Of a stretch of DNA of 64,000 bases, positions 17,237 to 26,634 are shown piece after piece. The stretch is from Cyanobacteriota bacterium (lineage in GTDB: Bacteria > Cyanobacteriota > Vampirovibrionia > Vampirovibrionales > Vampirovibrionaceae), in NCBI GenBank assembly GCA_019751815.1, contig JAIEMW010000004.1, forward strand, positions 725,933 through 789,932. The letters run 5' to 3'. Position numbers and translations under genes: made by a program. Below the pieces are notes generated by a model that saw only the letters and a program-made list of their open reading frames with translations, did not search any database and was not told where the DNA came from. The stretch's first letter is position 1, and every line of letters begins with the position of its first letter.

Positions 17237-18565
17237 TTAGGCGCTAAAGCTCAGACGCTTTCTGGGTGTGCCAGATTGTCCGTTTTGCTGGCCTTGCTGA
17301 GGGTTGCCCTGACCAAACTGGCCGTTTGAAAATTGACCGCCGGAAAAACCGGAACCTGTTTGTGCTGAACCTGAAAAGGGTAAGCTGCCTCCAGCACTGG
17401 CAAAGGGGTTCTCCCCACCACCTGTAAAGCTGCCGCCAAATCGGGCTGAGAAACGGGTGGCGCTGCGTCCTTTTTTGTCTGTGACTGAGGCGCTAATGGT
17501 TGCTTGTGGTTTTCCGTCAGACATCATCCCGGTCCCCGTTTCTGCTGAGGTTTTGGGAACTTTGGTTTGAACGTCTGCAAAAGGGACCCGACCGTCCCCT
17601 ATGGGAATGGCACGTTGACTGAGATTGAAGATGCCTGGTTGCGCAGCTTGCTGCGATACAGCAGCTTGTGCAGAAGCGTTAACCGGTGTGATCACCACTC
17701 CACGGTTGATGGCTACCAGGGCGGCTTGTTCCGGATTAATTTCTGCATAGGCCCCAGAAAGGCTCTTGGCTTCTCTGGGCGGCTGGAGTTGTAAAAGACG
17801 TTGTTGCAGCTTGTTGGGATCGAGCTGGCTAATATCCAGGCGGGGCAAGGGGTTTTTCGTCTGAATTCCGTTGACCAGCGACGTGTTAATTTGATTCAGT
17901 GGATTTGTCGTGTCTATTCCCAACTTTGTATTACCACCGCCTGCCTGTATGTCTAAGCGGGTTCCTACATTACTACTGGCAGAAGATTGGAAGCGAAACG
18001 GGAAGGGTACTACATTGGCAGTGTTAATATTTTGACCCGTGGGTACCCCAAAACTGCTTTGCGTGGAGGCCCCCAGTTGTGTACTAAAGGTGCCATCAGC
18101 ATTTTTGGTGACAAGCTCACTAAGACCACCCCGAAAGGTGATTCGAAACTGATCTTGGGCAAAGAGATCGTTGATCTGGGCTTGGACAGACCGGAGCCAA
18201 TCATTTTGGAAGGCAGCAGGTATACTCGGCACATTTCCATTTGCATCCGGCACACCCATTACTTGGATGCCAGAAGCCCCGTTTAGATTGATACCAAGCG
18301 GACGGTCAAAGTAATTTTGCTCTGGAGAGAGAGAACTCACCACACGGTTGGTTCTAAAGTCTACCCCGTAGGCTGTGTCGTAGTTTGCTTGTGTGGGAAT
18401 TGTATTGACTTGCAGGGGAATCGGCGAAACCGTGGTGAAGCTGCTGTCAGACGTGAGCGCATTGGGTCCGGAGACCCCGCCAAAGCCAGCCGAAAATTGC
18501 CGCTGAGTATTCTGATTCAGGCGGTAAATCTGGTTGGTCAGCTGGTTAATGCGTCCGATCGACAT
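17237..18565 (-). CDS. low-complexity hypothetical protein
   Basis: 442 residues with no signal peptide, membrane helix or Cys motif that I can see. The N-terminus (MSIGRINQLTNQIYRLNQNT) is Asn/Gln-rich and amphipathic. The middle is rich in Asn, Thr, Ser, Val and Pro (e.g. FRITFRGGLSELVTKNADGT). The C-terminal ~80 residues are Gly/Ser/Gln/Phe-rich (QFGQGNPQQGQQNGQSG) and end in a basic RKRLSF. The composition suggests an exported or structural protein, possibly sent out without a Sec signal. It is convergent with queE and divergent from the glycosidase-like gene. Function unknown. Confidence 0.75.
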   Translation of the reverse strand: MSIGRINQLTNQIYRLNQNTQRQFSAGFGGVSGPNALTSDSSFTTVSPIPLQVNTIPTQANYDTAYGVDFRTNRVVSSLSPEQNYFDRPLGINLNGASGIQVMGVPDANGNVPSIPAAFQNDWLRSVQAQINDLFAQDQFRITFRGGLSELVTKNADGTFSTQLGASTQSSFGVPTGQNINTANVVPFPFRFQSSASSNVGTRLDIQAGGGNTKLGIDTTNPLNQINTSLVNGIQTKNPLPRLDISQLDPNKLQQRLLQLQPPREAKSLSGAYAEINPEQAALVAINRGVVITPVNASAQAAVSQQAAQPGIFNLSQRAIPIGDGRVPFADVQTKVPKTSAETGTGMMSDGKPQATISASVTDKKGRSATRFSARFGGSFTGGGENPFASAGGSLPFSGSAQTGSGFSGGQFSNGQFGQGNPQQGQQNGQSGTPRKRLSFSA

Positions 18566-18669
18566 AAAGGGTTATCTTCTCTCTTCAAGTCACATTCCTT
18601 ATGAAAAGTTATCGTGGGGCCGGGGGCTTTCTTGAATAATCTGTGGCGTTTGGCTGAGTTTGCAACATT

Positions 18670-18690
18670 CAGTTACAAGAGCAGTTACAA
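18670..18690 (-). repeat. direct repeat CAGTTACAA upstream of the glycosidase-like gene
   Basis: CAGTTACAA occurs at 18670-18678 and 18682-18690 in the divergent intergenic region. Read on the minus strand each copy contains TGTAAC, the same hexamer paired at 15871. It may be a regulator-binding site, but could be chance. Confidence 0.3.
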
Positions 18691-18785
18691 CATTGAGTGA
18701 CATCGAGTTGATTCCTCGTTTGGCTATTGCACAGTTCCATTAAATCCGCTTGAATAAGGGCATTACTGAGAGAAGGAAGACCCTG

Positions 18786-21092
18786 ATGCCAAGACGCCTG
18801 ATGCCCAGTCGCGTTTTCTCTGCGATCGCAATCCTCTTATGCACAGTGTTGCTGGTGCAGATGTCATTTGCTGGTGAGCCGGCCCAGAAGCCTTACAGTG
18901 TGATTACCGCGAACGCTTCCTTAAGTATTGATGCCAAAGATATTGTTCGTGGGGGCAATAGCACAGTGTTGTACACTCCAGATTATGGTCCGTCAACACA
19001 TACCAACCCCTATGGTGTCGAAGTCGTTGCGGTGCAAGACGATACACGGGCAGCAGCGCCTTCACCATGGCAATCTGTGTATAAAGTAACCCAGGTGAAC
19101 GCGATTTGGGACTGCGAAAAAAGGCATCAGATAGACCGTTGCGGGAACAGTACAATCCCAGACAACGGTGTGGTCCTCTCTGCTTCGGGGGATGCAAGGA
19201 CTGCCCTGTTAAAAGAGCTGACTGTCGGCCAAACCTTTGAGCTAAAAAGGCAATGGTTTACTCAATCCAGTTATCCGCTTTCAGTGAGTGATCCTAGTCC
19301 AGACAACAATCCAACTGCGTCTGGTTTTCCAGGCTACCGAGGCTCTCAGCAACTGGTTTTGTACGATACGGCCTACGGCAAACCGCGAACTGGCACCAAT
19401 GAATTTGGCTTTGAAGTGACCGTAGTAGACGGGGTGGTCGTGGATCAAGAAGCGGCAGATTCCTTGATTCCGCCTAAAGGCATTGCCGCCAATAGCTTTG
19501 TACTGAGTGGACACGGAAAAGCCAGAGATTGGCTGATAGCAAACGCCCCGATTGGTGCCAGAGTTGATATTACGCCTGAAAAATCAATTAAAAGTCAGGT
19601 GGATATCTGGACCTATCGTTATCAACTGGCGCGTCGGGTGGAGGCCAGCCAATGCCAAATGAGCACCCCGGTGTGCAAGGATATCTCTCTGATTCAAGAC
19701 CAGATTGGGGAACTGCAGAAAAACGGGCAGTTGGAGGCCGCAGCTGAAGTGGCTGATAAGGCCCTTGAAAAGCTGAACCGTTACCTATGGTCAACATACC
19801 CAGCTTTTTCACCTACTGCAATTAGGGCCGCTTGGCACCGTCCGGTCGAACAATCTGCTGAACAAGTGGGCCGCACACTTGATACGCTCAAGCGCAGCGG
19901 CATTAATACGGTTTTTTTGGAAACAGTGTTTCATGGGTACACCATTTTTCCTTCAGACACCTATGAGCACTATCAACTGCCTGTGCAAAACCCTGTGTTT
20001 AAAGTATTCCAGTCGGATAAAAAAGCACCTGATAAAAAGCTTGCAGCCGACCCCTTATCTGTTTGGGTGTCCCAAGCCCATAAACGCGGCATGAGTCTAC
20101 ACGCATGGTTCCAGGTCTACTACGTGGGGAATAAGGGGCTTCCTGGGGCTCCAGGGCCTATTTTAAGTCGCTACCCCCAATGGGCCAATGTCCAATATAG
20201 TGCATTGCCCTTTCCCGCTGTGCCAGAATCCACCTCTGACAAAAGCACGGATTCTCTCAAAAAAACGGAGACAGCCCCTGCCGCCCCGGTAGATCTTTCT
20301 AAAGCAATTCCCTTGACTGCCACCCTGCCAGTGAAGCCTTCCACAGTGGAGAGTGGCTCTTATTTTTTAGATCCGGCCAATCCAGAAGTGAAGAGCTTTT
20401 TGCTGAGTTTGGTGGATGAAATGGTGACAAAGTACCCAGAAATGGACGGCATTCAACTAGATTACATTAGGTATCCAGCAAGCTTTCCGCCCGATCGCTT
20501 TAGCTATTTGAAGACCACTTGGGGCTATAGCGCTGGGGCAAGATCGGCGTTTATTTCGGCCACAGGTTTTGACCCGGTGAGTTTTGATAAGGCAGGGATT
20601 AAAGATGCCCAAAAAGCACTTTGGGACTTGTGGATTCAATACAAAACCGATCAGGTGACGCAATTTGTGCAGGCCGCCTCTCAGGTAATCCACAGTAAAG
20701 CCCCCCAAATGAAACGGTCCGCCGCGATTTTTCCTGCCCTCGAAGAGTCATTGGTGAAAAAGCATCAGGACTGGAGTCGTTGGTGTCAGCAAGGCTGGCT
20801 GGACTTTTTGGCGCCTATGACACTGACGAGCGCCAGTAAGGTGGTTTCTGAAGATACCCAACGAGTGGTGAAACTGTCTGGCGTCCCTGTTATTTCGGGG
20901 GTGTTTGGGCCTTTTAACAACAATTCGGCAGAACAAGTCCTGGATCAAATTGAAGCGGCCCGAGCGGCTGGGGCCAGTGGATTTTCTTTATTCGATACGG
21001 CACACTTTACCGGACGTTTAACCCGGGCTTTGGAAGTATCTCAGAGTCAAAAAGGGAAAACCCATAGTACAGGCCTAAACAGAGCCTGGTGA
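18786..21092 (+). CDS. secreted family-10-like glycosyl hydrolase (GHL10) with duplicated N-terminal domain
   Basis: 768 residues from ATG 18786, which has AAGGAAG about 7 bases upstream; an upstream TTG at 18750 is less likely. A signal peptide ends near residue 33 (SAIAILLCTVLLVQMSFA). Two related N-terminal modules follow: STVLYTPDYG...NPYGVEVV...SASGDARTALL and LVLYDTAYG...NEFGFEVT...SGHGKARDWL. The C-terminal half is a TIM-barrel of the GHL10 type (IRAAWHRP, NTVFLETVFHG, GMSLHAWFQVYYVG, YFLDPANPEV, GIQLDYIRYP). Such proteins are thought to act on cell-wall or capsular glycans. Substrate unknown. Confidence 0.85.
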   Translation: MPRRLMPSRVFSAIAILLCTVLLVQMSFAGEPAQKPYSVITANASLSIDAKDIVRGGNSTVLYTPDYGPSTHTNPYGVEVVAVQDDTRAAAPSPWQSVYKVTQVNAIWDCEKRHQIDRCGNSTIPDNGVVLSASGDARTALLKELTVGQTFELKRQWFTQSSYPLSVSDPSPDNNPTASGFPGYRGSQQLVLYDTAYGKPRTGTNEFGFEVTVVDGVVVDQEAADSLIPPKGIAANSFVLSGHGKARDWLIANAPIGARVDITPEKSIKSQVDIWTYRYQLARRVEASQCQMSTPVCKDISLIQDQIGELQKNGQLEAAAEVADKALEKLNRYLWSTYPAFSPTAIRAAWHRPVEQSAEQVGRTLDTLKRSGINTVFLETVFHGYTIFPSDTYEHYQLPVQNPVFKVFQSDKKAPDKKLAADPLSVWVSQAHKRGMSLHAWFQVYYVGNKGLPGAPGPILSRYPQWANVQYSALPFPAVPESTSDKSTDSLKKTETAPAAPVDLSKAIPLTATLPVKPSTVESGSYFLDPANPEVKSFLLSLVDEMVTKYPEMDGIQLDYIRYPASFPPDRFSYLKTTWGYSAGARSAFISATGFDPVSFDKAGIKDAQKALWDLWIQYKTDQVTQFVQAASQVIHSKAPQMKRSAAIFPALEESLVKKHQDWSRWCQQGWLDFLAPMTLTSASKVVSEDTQRVVKLSGVPVISGVFGPFNNNSAEQVLDQIEAARAAGASGFSLFDTAHFTGRLTRALEVSQSQKGKTHSTGLNRAW

Positions 21093-21236
21093 GGGTCCTT
21101 GTGTAACAAAGCTAACATGAAGTTGTTTTAACAAAGACTTCCCAGAGGCATGGCCCTCTTTTTATAATAAAACTCGCCAGCCCACTTTTTGAGCTCACTT
21201 TTTTGAAGATGGGACAAAGGCTAGAGAGTTAACATT

Positions 21237-21623
21237 TTGAGTTATCACCACTGTCGTTGGTATGATCCATACCCGCGTCTGGTGTTTGCCCTGAAATTGC
21301 TGTTTTTTGCACCCAGGGCGCAGCAACAGGCAGTTGTCGCGGATTTATTGGGTCTGTTGATAGGACAGCTCGGGACTGAGCCTGAGCTGAATCCAGGCCG
21401 TTCTTCTCAAACTGCAACTCGGTCCAAGAAAATTGGGTCACGTTGGTACGATCAGATAGAGAATGCGACCGATTGGATGGGGTTGTTAGCCGCAAGTCCT
21501 GAATCCTTGAAACTCATGACGGCAGATTGGTTACTCGATGCGGTGTGCCTCAACATGAGTCCCCGTCATGATCTCAGCGTCTTAGAAGCGCCCAATGACA
21601 GGCCTCTCAACCGATCCGCATGA
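21237..21623 (+). CDS. hypothetical protein, 128 residues
   Basis: Starts with TTG at 21237 and reads MSYHHCRWYDPYPRLVFALK, then a hydrophobic/amphipathic stretch LLFFAPRAQQQAVVADLLGL. A second conserved-looking half carries WYDQIENATDWMGLLAASPE and ADWLLDAVCLNMS. It has no clear signal peptide. Composition and the Trp-rich helical pattern look like real protein, but there is no family recognition. It follows the glycosidase gene by about 145 bases. Confidence 0.5.
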   Translation: MSYHHCRWYDPYPRLVFALKLLFFAPRAQQQAVVADLLGLLIGQLGTEPELNPGRSSQTATRSKKIGSRWYDQIENATDWMGLLAASPESLKLMTADWLLDAVCLNMSPRHDLSVLEAPNDRPLNRSA

Positions 21624-21735
21624 TCGAGATGTAAAAATTTATTACATAAAACGGATTGATACGAGACAGATGTGTGAGTCGGATCATACAATATACTCAA
21701 ACTCTAACTCTCTATCCTTTGTGCCTTATGCTTGC

Positions 21736-21762
21736 GCCTGGTGCGGCAAAGGCCTTTTTTTT
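21736..21762 (+). terminator. possible terminator with T8 run
   Basis: GCCT and AGGC can pair to place a hairpin directly before a run of eight T residues, about 110 bases after the 128-residue gene. A second pairing, GGCAAA with TTTGCC across the T-run, competes with it. The stem is short, so the call is tentative. Confidence 0.35.
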
Positions 21763-21821
21763 GCCAAAATTACGCTGTGACAAGCCTCGTAGACCATGTC
21801 GTTTGGGGGTTAAAGCCGAAA

Positions 21822-23324
21822 TTAGTGTTTTGGCTTTAAGGTGGGAAACGCAATCACATCGCGGATGTTAGCGGAATTGGTCAGGAGCATAATCATGCGG
21901 TCCAGCCCAATGCCCAACCCTCCAGTCGGCGGAAGCCCGTATTCAAGGGCGGTTATATAATCTTCATCCATTTGATGCGCCTCATCATCTCCCGCTTCAC
22001 GGGCACGAAGTTGATCTTCAAAACGCTGACGCTGATCAAGGGGATCCGTTAATTCTGAAAAGGCGTTGGCCACCTCCCAACCATTGATCCGCGTCTCAAA
22101 ACGCTCGACGAGTCGGGGGTCGCTACGGTGGGTTTTGGCCAAAGGAGACACCTCTTTGGGGTAATCCAAAATGTGCACTGGCTGAATCAGGGTGTGCTCG
22201 ACTTTTTCTTCCAGGATTTTTTCTAAGACCAGCCCCCAGGTGTCGGTGGGTTTCACATGCACATGGACAGAAGCGGCGGCTTCTCGCGCTTCGGCATCGC
22301 TGTGGATAGTGGAAAAATCCAAGCCAGTCACTTCTAAAACGGCTTGTGTCATTGTTTTGCGCTGCCAAGGACGTTTTAAGGAGATGGTATTGTCGCCAAA
22401 GGTTATCGTGGTAGTGCCCAGGACTTTTTCAGCAATCGTCTCAAACAGTTCTTCGGTCAAATCCATCATCGTGTTGTAATCGGCGTAGGCTTGGTAAAGC
22501 TCAATCATCGTAAATTCTGGGTTGTGGCGAGGTGAGATGCCTTCGTTTCTGAAGTTTCGGTTGAGATCAAACACTTTTTCTGCCAAACCACCCACAACAA
22601 GGCGCTTCAGGTAAAGCTCCGGGGCAATTCTAAGGTATAAATCCATATCCAGTGTGTTGTGGTGGGTGACAAAGGGCCGCGCTGCAGCGCCGCCGGCAAT
22701 GGGTTGGAGAATGGGGGTTTCCACTTCCAAAAAGCCCTTGTCAAAGAGACTGCGTCTGAGTTCGCTGATGATTTTGCTTCGTGTTTGTAGTGTGGTGCGG
22801 GTTTCTTCGCTCATGATTAAATCGAGATAGCGCTGTCGATAGCGAACTTCGACATCGGTTAGCCCGTGGTATTTCTCTGGCAGTGGCAGCAAGGATTTGC
22901 CCAGAAGGTGAAACTGGGTCACTTTGATCGAAAGCTCTCCGCGGGGTGTTCGCCGGACAGTTCCTTCCGCCCCAATTAAATCCCCAATATCCAGCAGTTT
23001 AAGCTGTTCTTGCAATGTGTCACTCAGGTTTTCTTTGTGAGAGAAAAGTTGAATCTTTCCGGTGGGGTCCTGTAAATCAATAAACATCCCACTGTTACGG
23101 ATGGCCATAATGCGTCCGGCCACACTGACTGTATCGGATGTCTCCACACCGGCTTCAAGTGCTGCATAACGAGATTGAATCACGGCGTTGTCGTCTGATT
23201 TTTCATACGTGTAGGGGTATGGATTGACGCCCAATGCCTGCCACTGAGTTAATTTGTCAATGCGTGTTTGGCGAATGTGATGCTGAGAGCTAGATTCCGT
23301 CGATGGGGGTGTGGGAGTGTTCAT
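21822..23324 (-). CDS. lysS: lysyl-tRNA synthetase, class II
   Basis: 500 residues. The N-terminal OB-fold anticodon-binding domain is at about 60-170 (VAGRIMAIRNSGMFIDLQDP). The class II catalytic core has motif 1 (FLEVETPILQPIAGGAAARP), motif 2 (FRNEGISPRHNPEFTMIELY) and motif 3 (GLGIGLDRMIMLLTN) near the C-terminus. It charges tRNA(Lys). It is monocistronic on the minus strand and divergent from the KARI-like gene. Confidence 0.97.
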   Translation of the reverse strand: MNTPTPPSTESSSQHHIRQTRIDKLTQWQALGVNPYPYTYEKSDDNAVIQSRYAALEAGVETSDTVSVAGRIMAIRNSGMFIDLQDPTGKIQLFSHKENLSDTLQEQLKLLDIGDLIGAEGTVRRTPRGELSIKVTQFHLLGKSLLPLPEKYHGLTDVEVRYRQRYLDLIMSEETRTTLQTRSKIISELRRSLFDKGFLEVETPILQPIAGGAAARPFVTHHNTLDMDLYLRIAPELYLKRLVVGGLAEKVFDLNRNFRNEGISPRHNPEFTMIELYQAYADYNTMMDLTEELFETIAEKVLGTTTITFGDNTISLKRPWQRKTMTQAVLEVTGLDFSTIHSDAEAREAAASVHVHVKPTDTWGLVLEKILEEKVEHTLIQPVHILDYPKEVSPLAKTHRSDPRLVERFETRINGWEVANAFSELTDPLDQRQRFEDQLRAREAGDDEAHQMDEDYITALEYGLPPTGGLGIGLDRMIMLLTNSANIRDVIAFPTLKPKH

Positions 23325-23442
23325 AGGGCAAGATTTCCTGATGCAGACTCATTCTGAAAAAGTCGTGTCAAACATAGTAACATAGAGGGTAAAATATTGG
23401 GTAACCTTGTCGAGAGTCTAATAAAGAGAGCAAAATATCACG

Positions 23443-24408
23443 ATGCAACGCTATCTGGATGCCGATATTGATGCGACACCCCTTGCTGGAAAAACAATTG
23501 GCATTTTTGGTTATGGGAATCAAGCCTGTCCGCAAGCTTTAAACCTAAAAGACGGGGGATATTCTGTCGTGATTGGCTTAAGAACCGGAAGCCCTCATCG
23601 TGAAACTGCTGAGCAATCTGGATTTTCAGTGCTGGATATCCCCGAAGTTGTTAAGCAGGCTGATCTTTTAATGCTTCTTGTGCCAGATGATCAATGCGCC
23701 CCAGTGTATGATGCCCATATTCGGACTTCTGAAAAAACAGGGCTTGCCATTGGTTTTGCCCATGGACTCTGCCTGCAAGCCGGCTGGCTGAAGCCAGATC
23801 CGCGACATGATATCTTTCTGGTCGCGCCAAAAGGACAAGGCCGTGGCGTGCGCCAAAAATTTCAGGATGGCTCAGGTGTCCCCGGCTTGGTGGCTGTTCA
23901 TCAGGATGTTTCTGGCAACACTGAAGCCCTAGCAATGGCCTATGCAAAGGCGATTGGCTGTGCCCACACAGGGGTATTTCAGACGAGTGTGTCTGAAGAG
24001 ACGATTTCCGATCTGTTTTCTGAGCAGACCGTGCTGTGTGGGGGGCTCACCCGGTTGATTCGCATGGCTTATGAAACCCTGATAGAGGCGGGGTTTTCAG
24101 CACCTGTGGCGTATTTTGAGTGCTTGTACGAGGTCAAACTCATTGCCGATCTGATTCATGAAAAAGGAATTGCTGGGATGAGAGAGGGAATCAGTTCTGC
24201 AGCTTTGTTTGGGGATATTCATGAAGGAGATCGTGTGATAGACAGTCATGTGAGAGAAAATATGCGGCAAACACTGGCTCGGATTCAATCGGGCGAGTTT
24301 TTCCAGGCGTTTCAGGCAGAAATTGATAGTGGATTTCCCGAAGTGCGAGACGCAATGCTAAAAGATAGGGCCCATTCGATTGAACAGGCCCATCGGTTAT
24401 TACATTAG
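23443..24408 (+). CDS. ilvC: ketol-acid reductoisomerase-like protein (divergent class I)
   Basis: The 321-residue length and order match class I KARI, which makes the dihydroxy acids of valine and isoleucine synthesis. The metal ligands are kept: the Asp and Glu of SDLFSEQTVLCGG near 190 and 194, and two Glu of YFECLYEVKLIADLI near 226 and 230, plus the AHG motif. Two normally invariant segments differ. The nucleotide motif reads GYGNQACPQALNL (usually GYGSQGHAHALNL), and the substrate loop reads GISSAALFGD (usually SISNTAEYGD). No ilvB, ilvH or ilvD is adjacent. It could be a true but diverged IlvC or a paralogue with another substrate. Confidence 0.75.
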   Translation: MQRYLDADIDATPLAGKTIGIFGYGNQACPQALNLKDGGYSVVIGLRTGSPHRETAEQSGFSVLDIPEVVKQADLLMLLVPDDQCAPVYDAHIRTSEKTGLAIGFAHGLCLQAGWLKPDPRHDIFLVAPKGQGRGVRQKFQDGSGVPGLVAVHQDVSGNTEALAMAYAKAIGCAHTGVFQTSVSEETISDLFSEQTVLCGGLTRLIRMAYETLIEAGFSAPVAYFECLYEVKLIADLIHEKGIAGMREGISSAALFGDIHEGDRVIDSHVRENMRQTLARIQSGEFFQAFQAEIDSGFPEVRDAMLKDRAHSIEQAHRLLH

Positions 24409-24425
24409 CCAATTTAATTTGGCGT

Positions 24426-25367
24426 TTAAGCCGTCACTTTGGCTTTGAGCTTTTCCACGTTGCTGGCAACGTCTTGAATGGAGATTTCCAGCGCTTCTCG
24501 CTCGGCGGGGGTCAGTTTGATTTCGATAATCTGCTCGAGTCCGTTTTTACCGAGCTTGACGGGAACGCCCACATACAAGCCTTTCACCCCGTACTCTCCG
24601 TTTAAGTTCACAGAGCAGGGCAAGATGCGCTTTTTGTCTTTGGCAATGGATTCAATCATATCGATCACAGAGGCACTGGGAGCGTAGTAGGCGGAACCGG
24701 CTTTGAGATAAGCCACAATCTCAGCCCCTCCGTTACGGGTGCGGGTGATCAATTTTTCAAGCTGCTCTGCAGAGAGTAGCTCGGGCAAAGGGATGCCGGC
24801 AACGGTTGAAAAACGGGCCAGAGGCACCATGGTGTCGCCGTGTCCGCCCAAAACAAAGGCTTGAACATCTTGGACAGAAACGTCCAGAGCTTCTGCAATA
24901 AAGGTTCTGAAACGGGCAGAGTCTAAAACCCCGGCCATACCAATCACCCGGTTGCTGGGGAAGCCCGTTACTTGAAGTGCCACGTGGCACATGGCATCCA
25001 GCGGGTTGGAGACCACAATCACAATGGCGTTGGGGGCGTATTTTTTCACGTTTAAACACACATCGGTCATAATTTTGGCGTTGGTTTCGAGGAGATCATC
25101 ACGGCTCATACCGGGTTTTCTGGGAAGCCCCGCAGTAATCACCACGATGTCAGAATTTTCAATAATGTTGTACTGGGTACCCCCCACCAGTTGGGTGTCA
25201 TAACCGTACACAGGTCCGGATTGAAGGATATCCAAGGCTTTTCCTTCGGGGATCCCTTCTACCACGTCCACCAAGGCAACGTGCTTGGAGAGTTCTGCTT
25301 CGGCAACCCGTTGTGCCAACGTGGCACCAACATTGCCGGCTCCGATAACAGCGATTTTGTGTAGCAT
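24426..25367 (-). CDS. mdh: malate dehydrogenase
   Basis: NAD-dependent malate/oxaloacetate oxidoreductase of the LDH-like MDH group. It has the GAGNVGAT nucleotide motif at residues 9-16. [17 protein letters not shown] carries the Arg that favours malate over lactate. VVSNPLDAM and the catalytic His of [13 protein letters not shown] are also present. 313 residues is the usual length. AAGGAGACG about 11 bases before the ATG is a strong ribosome binding site. It converges on the KARI-like gene with a 17-bp gap. Confidence 0.96.
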   Translation of the reverse strand: MLHKIAVIGAGNVGATLAQRVAEAELSKHVALVDVVEGIPEGKALDILQSGPVYGYDTQLVGGTQYNIIENSDIVVITAGLPRKPGMSRDDLLETNAKIMTDVCLNVKKYAPNAIVIVVSNPLDAMCHVALQVTGFPSNRVIGMAGVLDSARFRTFIAEALDVSVQDVQAFVLGGHGDTMVPLARFSTVAGIPLPELLSAEQLEKLITRTRNGGAEIVAYLKAGSAYYAPSASVIDMIESIAKDKKRILPCSVNLNGEYGVKGLYVGVPVKLGKNGLEQIIEIKLTPAEREALEISIQDVASNVEKLKAKVTA

Positions 25368-25483
25368 ATGATCCGCGTCTCCTTATCTATATTACGGTTT
25401 TGCTCGCCAAGCTTAGCACAGTCATTGGGGTGAAAACCAGAGATTTTGATAGCCTGTTTCTTCCTCTATGTCACAATAAAGAT

Positions 25484-26620
25484 ATGCAAACAGAACGCTT
25501 ACTTGAGACCTTCCTGGCGATGGTGCAAATTGATAGCCCCAGTGGTGACGAGGGGGCTATGGCGGCGTACTTGATTGCGTGGGCAAAGAGGCTAGGGCTT
25601 GATTGGCATCAAGATGCCACAGGCAATGTGGTGGTCAATGTCCCCGGGTGTGAGTCGACTCACTCAGATTGCCTGGTTCTCTCGGGTCATATGGATGTGG
25701 TCCCGCCGTGCTCAGGGGTTAAGCCTGTCGTCACTGGCAGTGGCAGCGATCGTGTGATTCACTCCGATAACACAACAGTGTTGGGAGCCGATGATAAGGC
25801 GGGACTGGCGGTGATACTGGAGGCAGTGGAAACCGCGCTGGAAGAAAAATTAGCAAGACCGGCACTGAGATTGCTATTTACGGTGGAAGAAGAAACCTCA
25901 ATGGCCGGGGCCAGAGGATTGTCCGATGCAGATCTGGACGCGCAATTTGCGATCACATTTGATCACACCGGTCGACAAGGGGTGATTATTCATCAGGCAC
26001 CCAGCTACCGAAAGTTGCGCATTCAAGTTCCAGGGATTAGTGTGCATGCGGGGATTGCTCCAGAAAAAGGCATCAATGCCATTACACTTGCGGCCCGGAT
26101 GATTCATCAATTGCCCTGGGGGCGTCTGGATGCAGACACAACAGCCAATGTTGGCACTGTCCATGGCGGTAAGGCCACCAATATTGTGCCTGATGCTGTG
26201 GTGATAGAGGCTGAATTGCGCTCCCATAATATTCAGCGTCTGGATAGCTTGCAAAGCCAGGTCCTAGAAACAGTCCGTGATGTGATTCAAGAAGCCTTTA
26301 CCGGCAGAGATCTCCTGGAAAATCCCATTGAAATTACAGAAATTTTTACGGCCTATTCGATTGAACCCTCACACCCGGCACTGCACTTGTTGGAAAAAGC
26401 CATGAGAGTCGTTGGCGTTGAGCCGCAGCGTATTCGCAGCAATGGGGGCAGTGATAACAATATTTTCTTTCACCGAGGACTCCCCGGTGTGGTGCTAACT
26501 GCAGGGTATCAGGAGCCGCATTCGCTCAAAGAAAAAGTGGCATTGGCAGAACTGGAAACCGCGGTGAAAATGACCTGTCAGGTTTTTAGAGAGTTCTCTC
26601 AATCTCCTTTTGGTGCCTGA
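25484..26620 (+). CDS. M20-family metallopeptidase, peptidase T-like
   Basis: 378 residues from ATG 25484 (MQTERLLETFLAMVQIDSPS); an upstream in-frame start at 25400 would add 28 unconserved residues. The M20 di-zinc site is visible: LSGHMDVVPPC (His and Asp), LGADDKAGLAVI (bridging Asp), TVEEETSMAGARGL (general base and ligand Glu) and ITFDHTGRQG. The lid domain lies between, with GISVHAGIAPEKGINAI. It probably acts as a cytoplasmic aminopeptidase on di- or tripeptides. It is followed 14 bases later by a Nudix hydrolase gene. Confidence 0.9.
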   Translation: MQTERLLETFLAMVQIDSPSGDEGAMAAYLIAWAKRLGLDWHQDATGNVVVNVPGCESTHSDCLVLSGHMDVVPPCSGVKPVVTGSGSDRVIHSDNTTVLGADDKAGLAVILEAVETALEEKLARPALRLLFTVEEETSMAGARGLSDADLDAQFAITFDHTGRQGVIIHQAPSYRKLRIQVPGISVHAGIAPEKGINAITLAARMIHQLPWGRLDADTTANVGTVHGGKATNIVPDAVVIEAELRSHNIQRLDSLQSQVLETVRDVIQEAFTGRDLLENPIEITEIFTAYSIEPSHPALHLLEKAMRVVGVEPQRIRSNGGSDNNIFFHRGLPGVVLTAGYQEPHSLKEKVALAELETAVKMTCQVFREFSQSPFGA

Positions 26621-26634
26621 GTAAGGGAATCCGG

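Noticed and set aside
21810-21839. TTAAAGCC/GGCTTTAA hairpin at the lysS stop codon, considered as a terminator
   Set aside because: The stem is AT-rich, the loop is 14 bases and there is no T-run on the minus strand after it.
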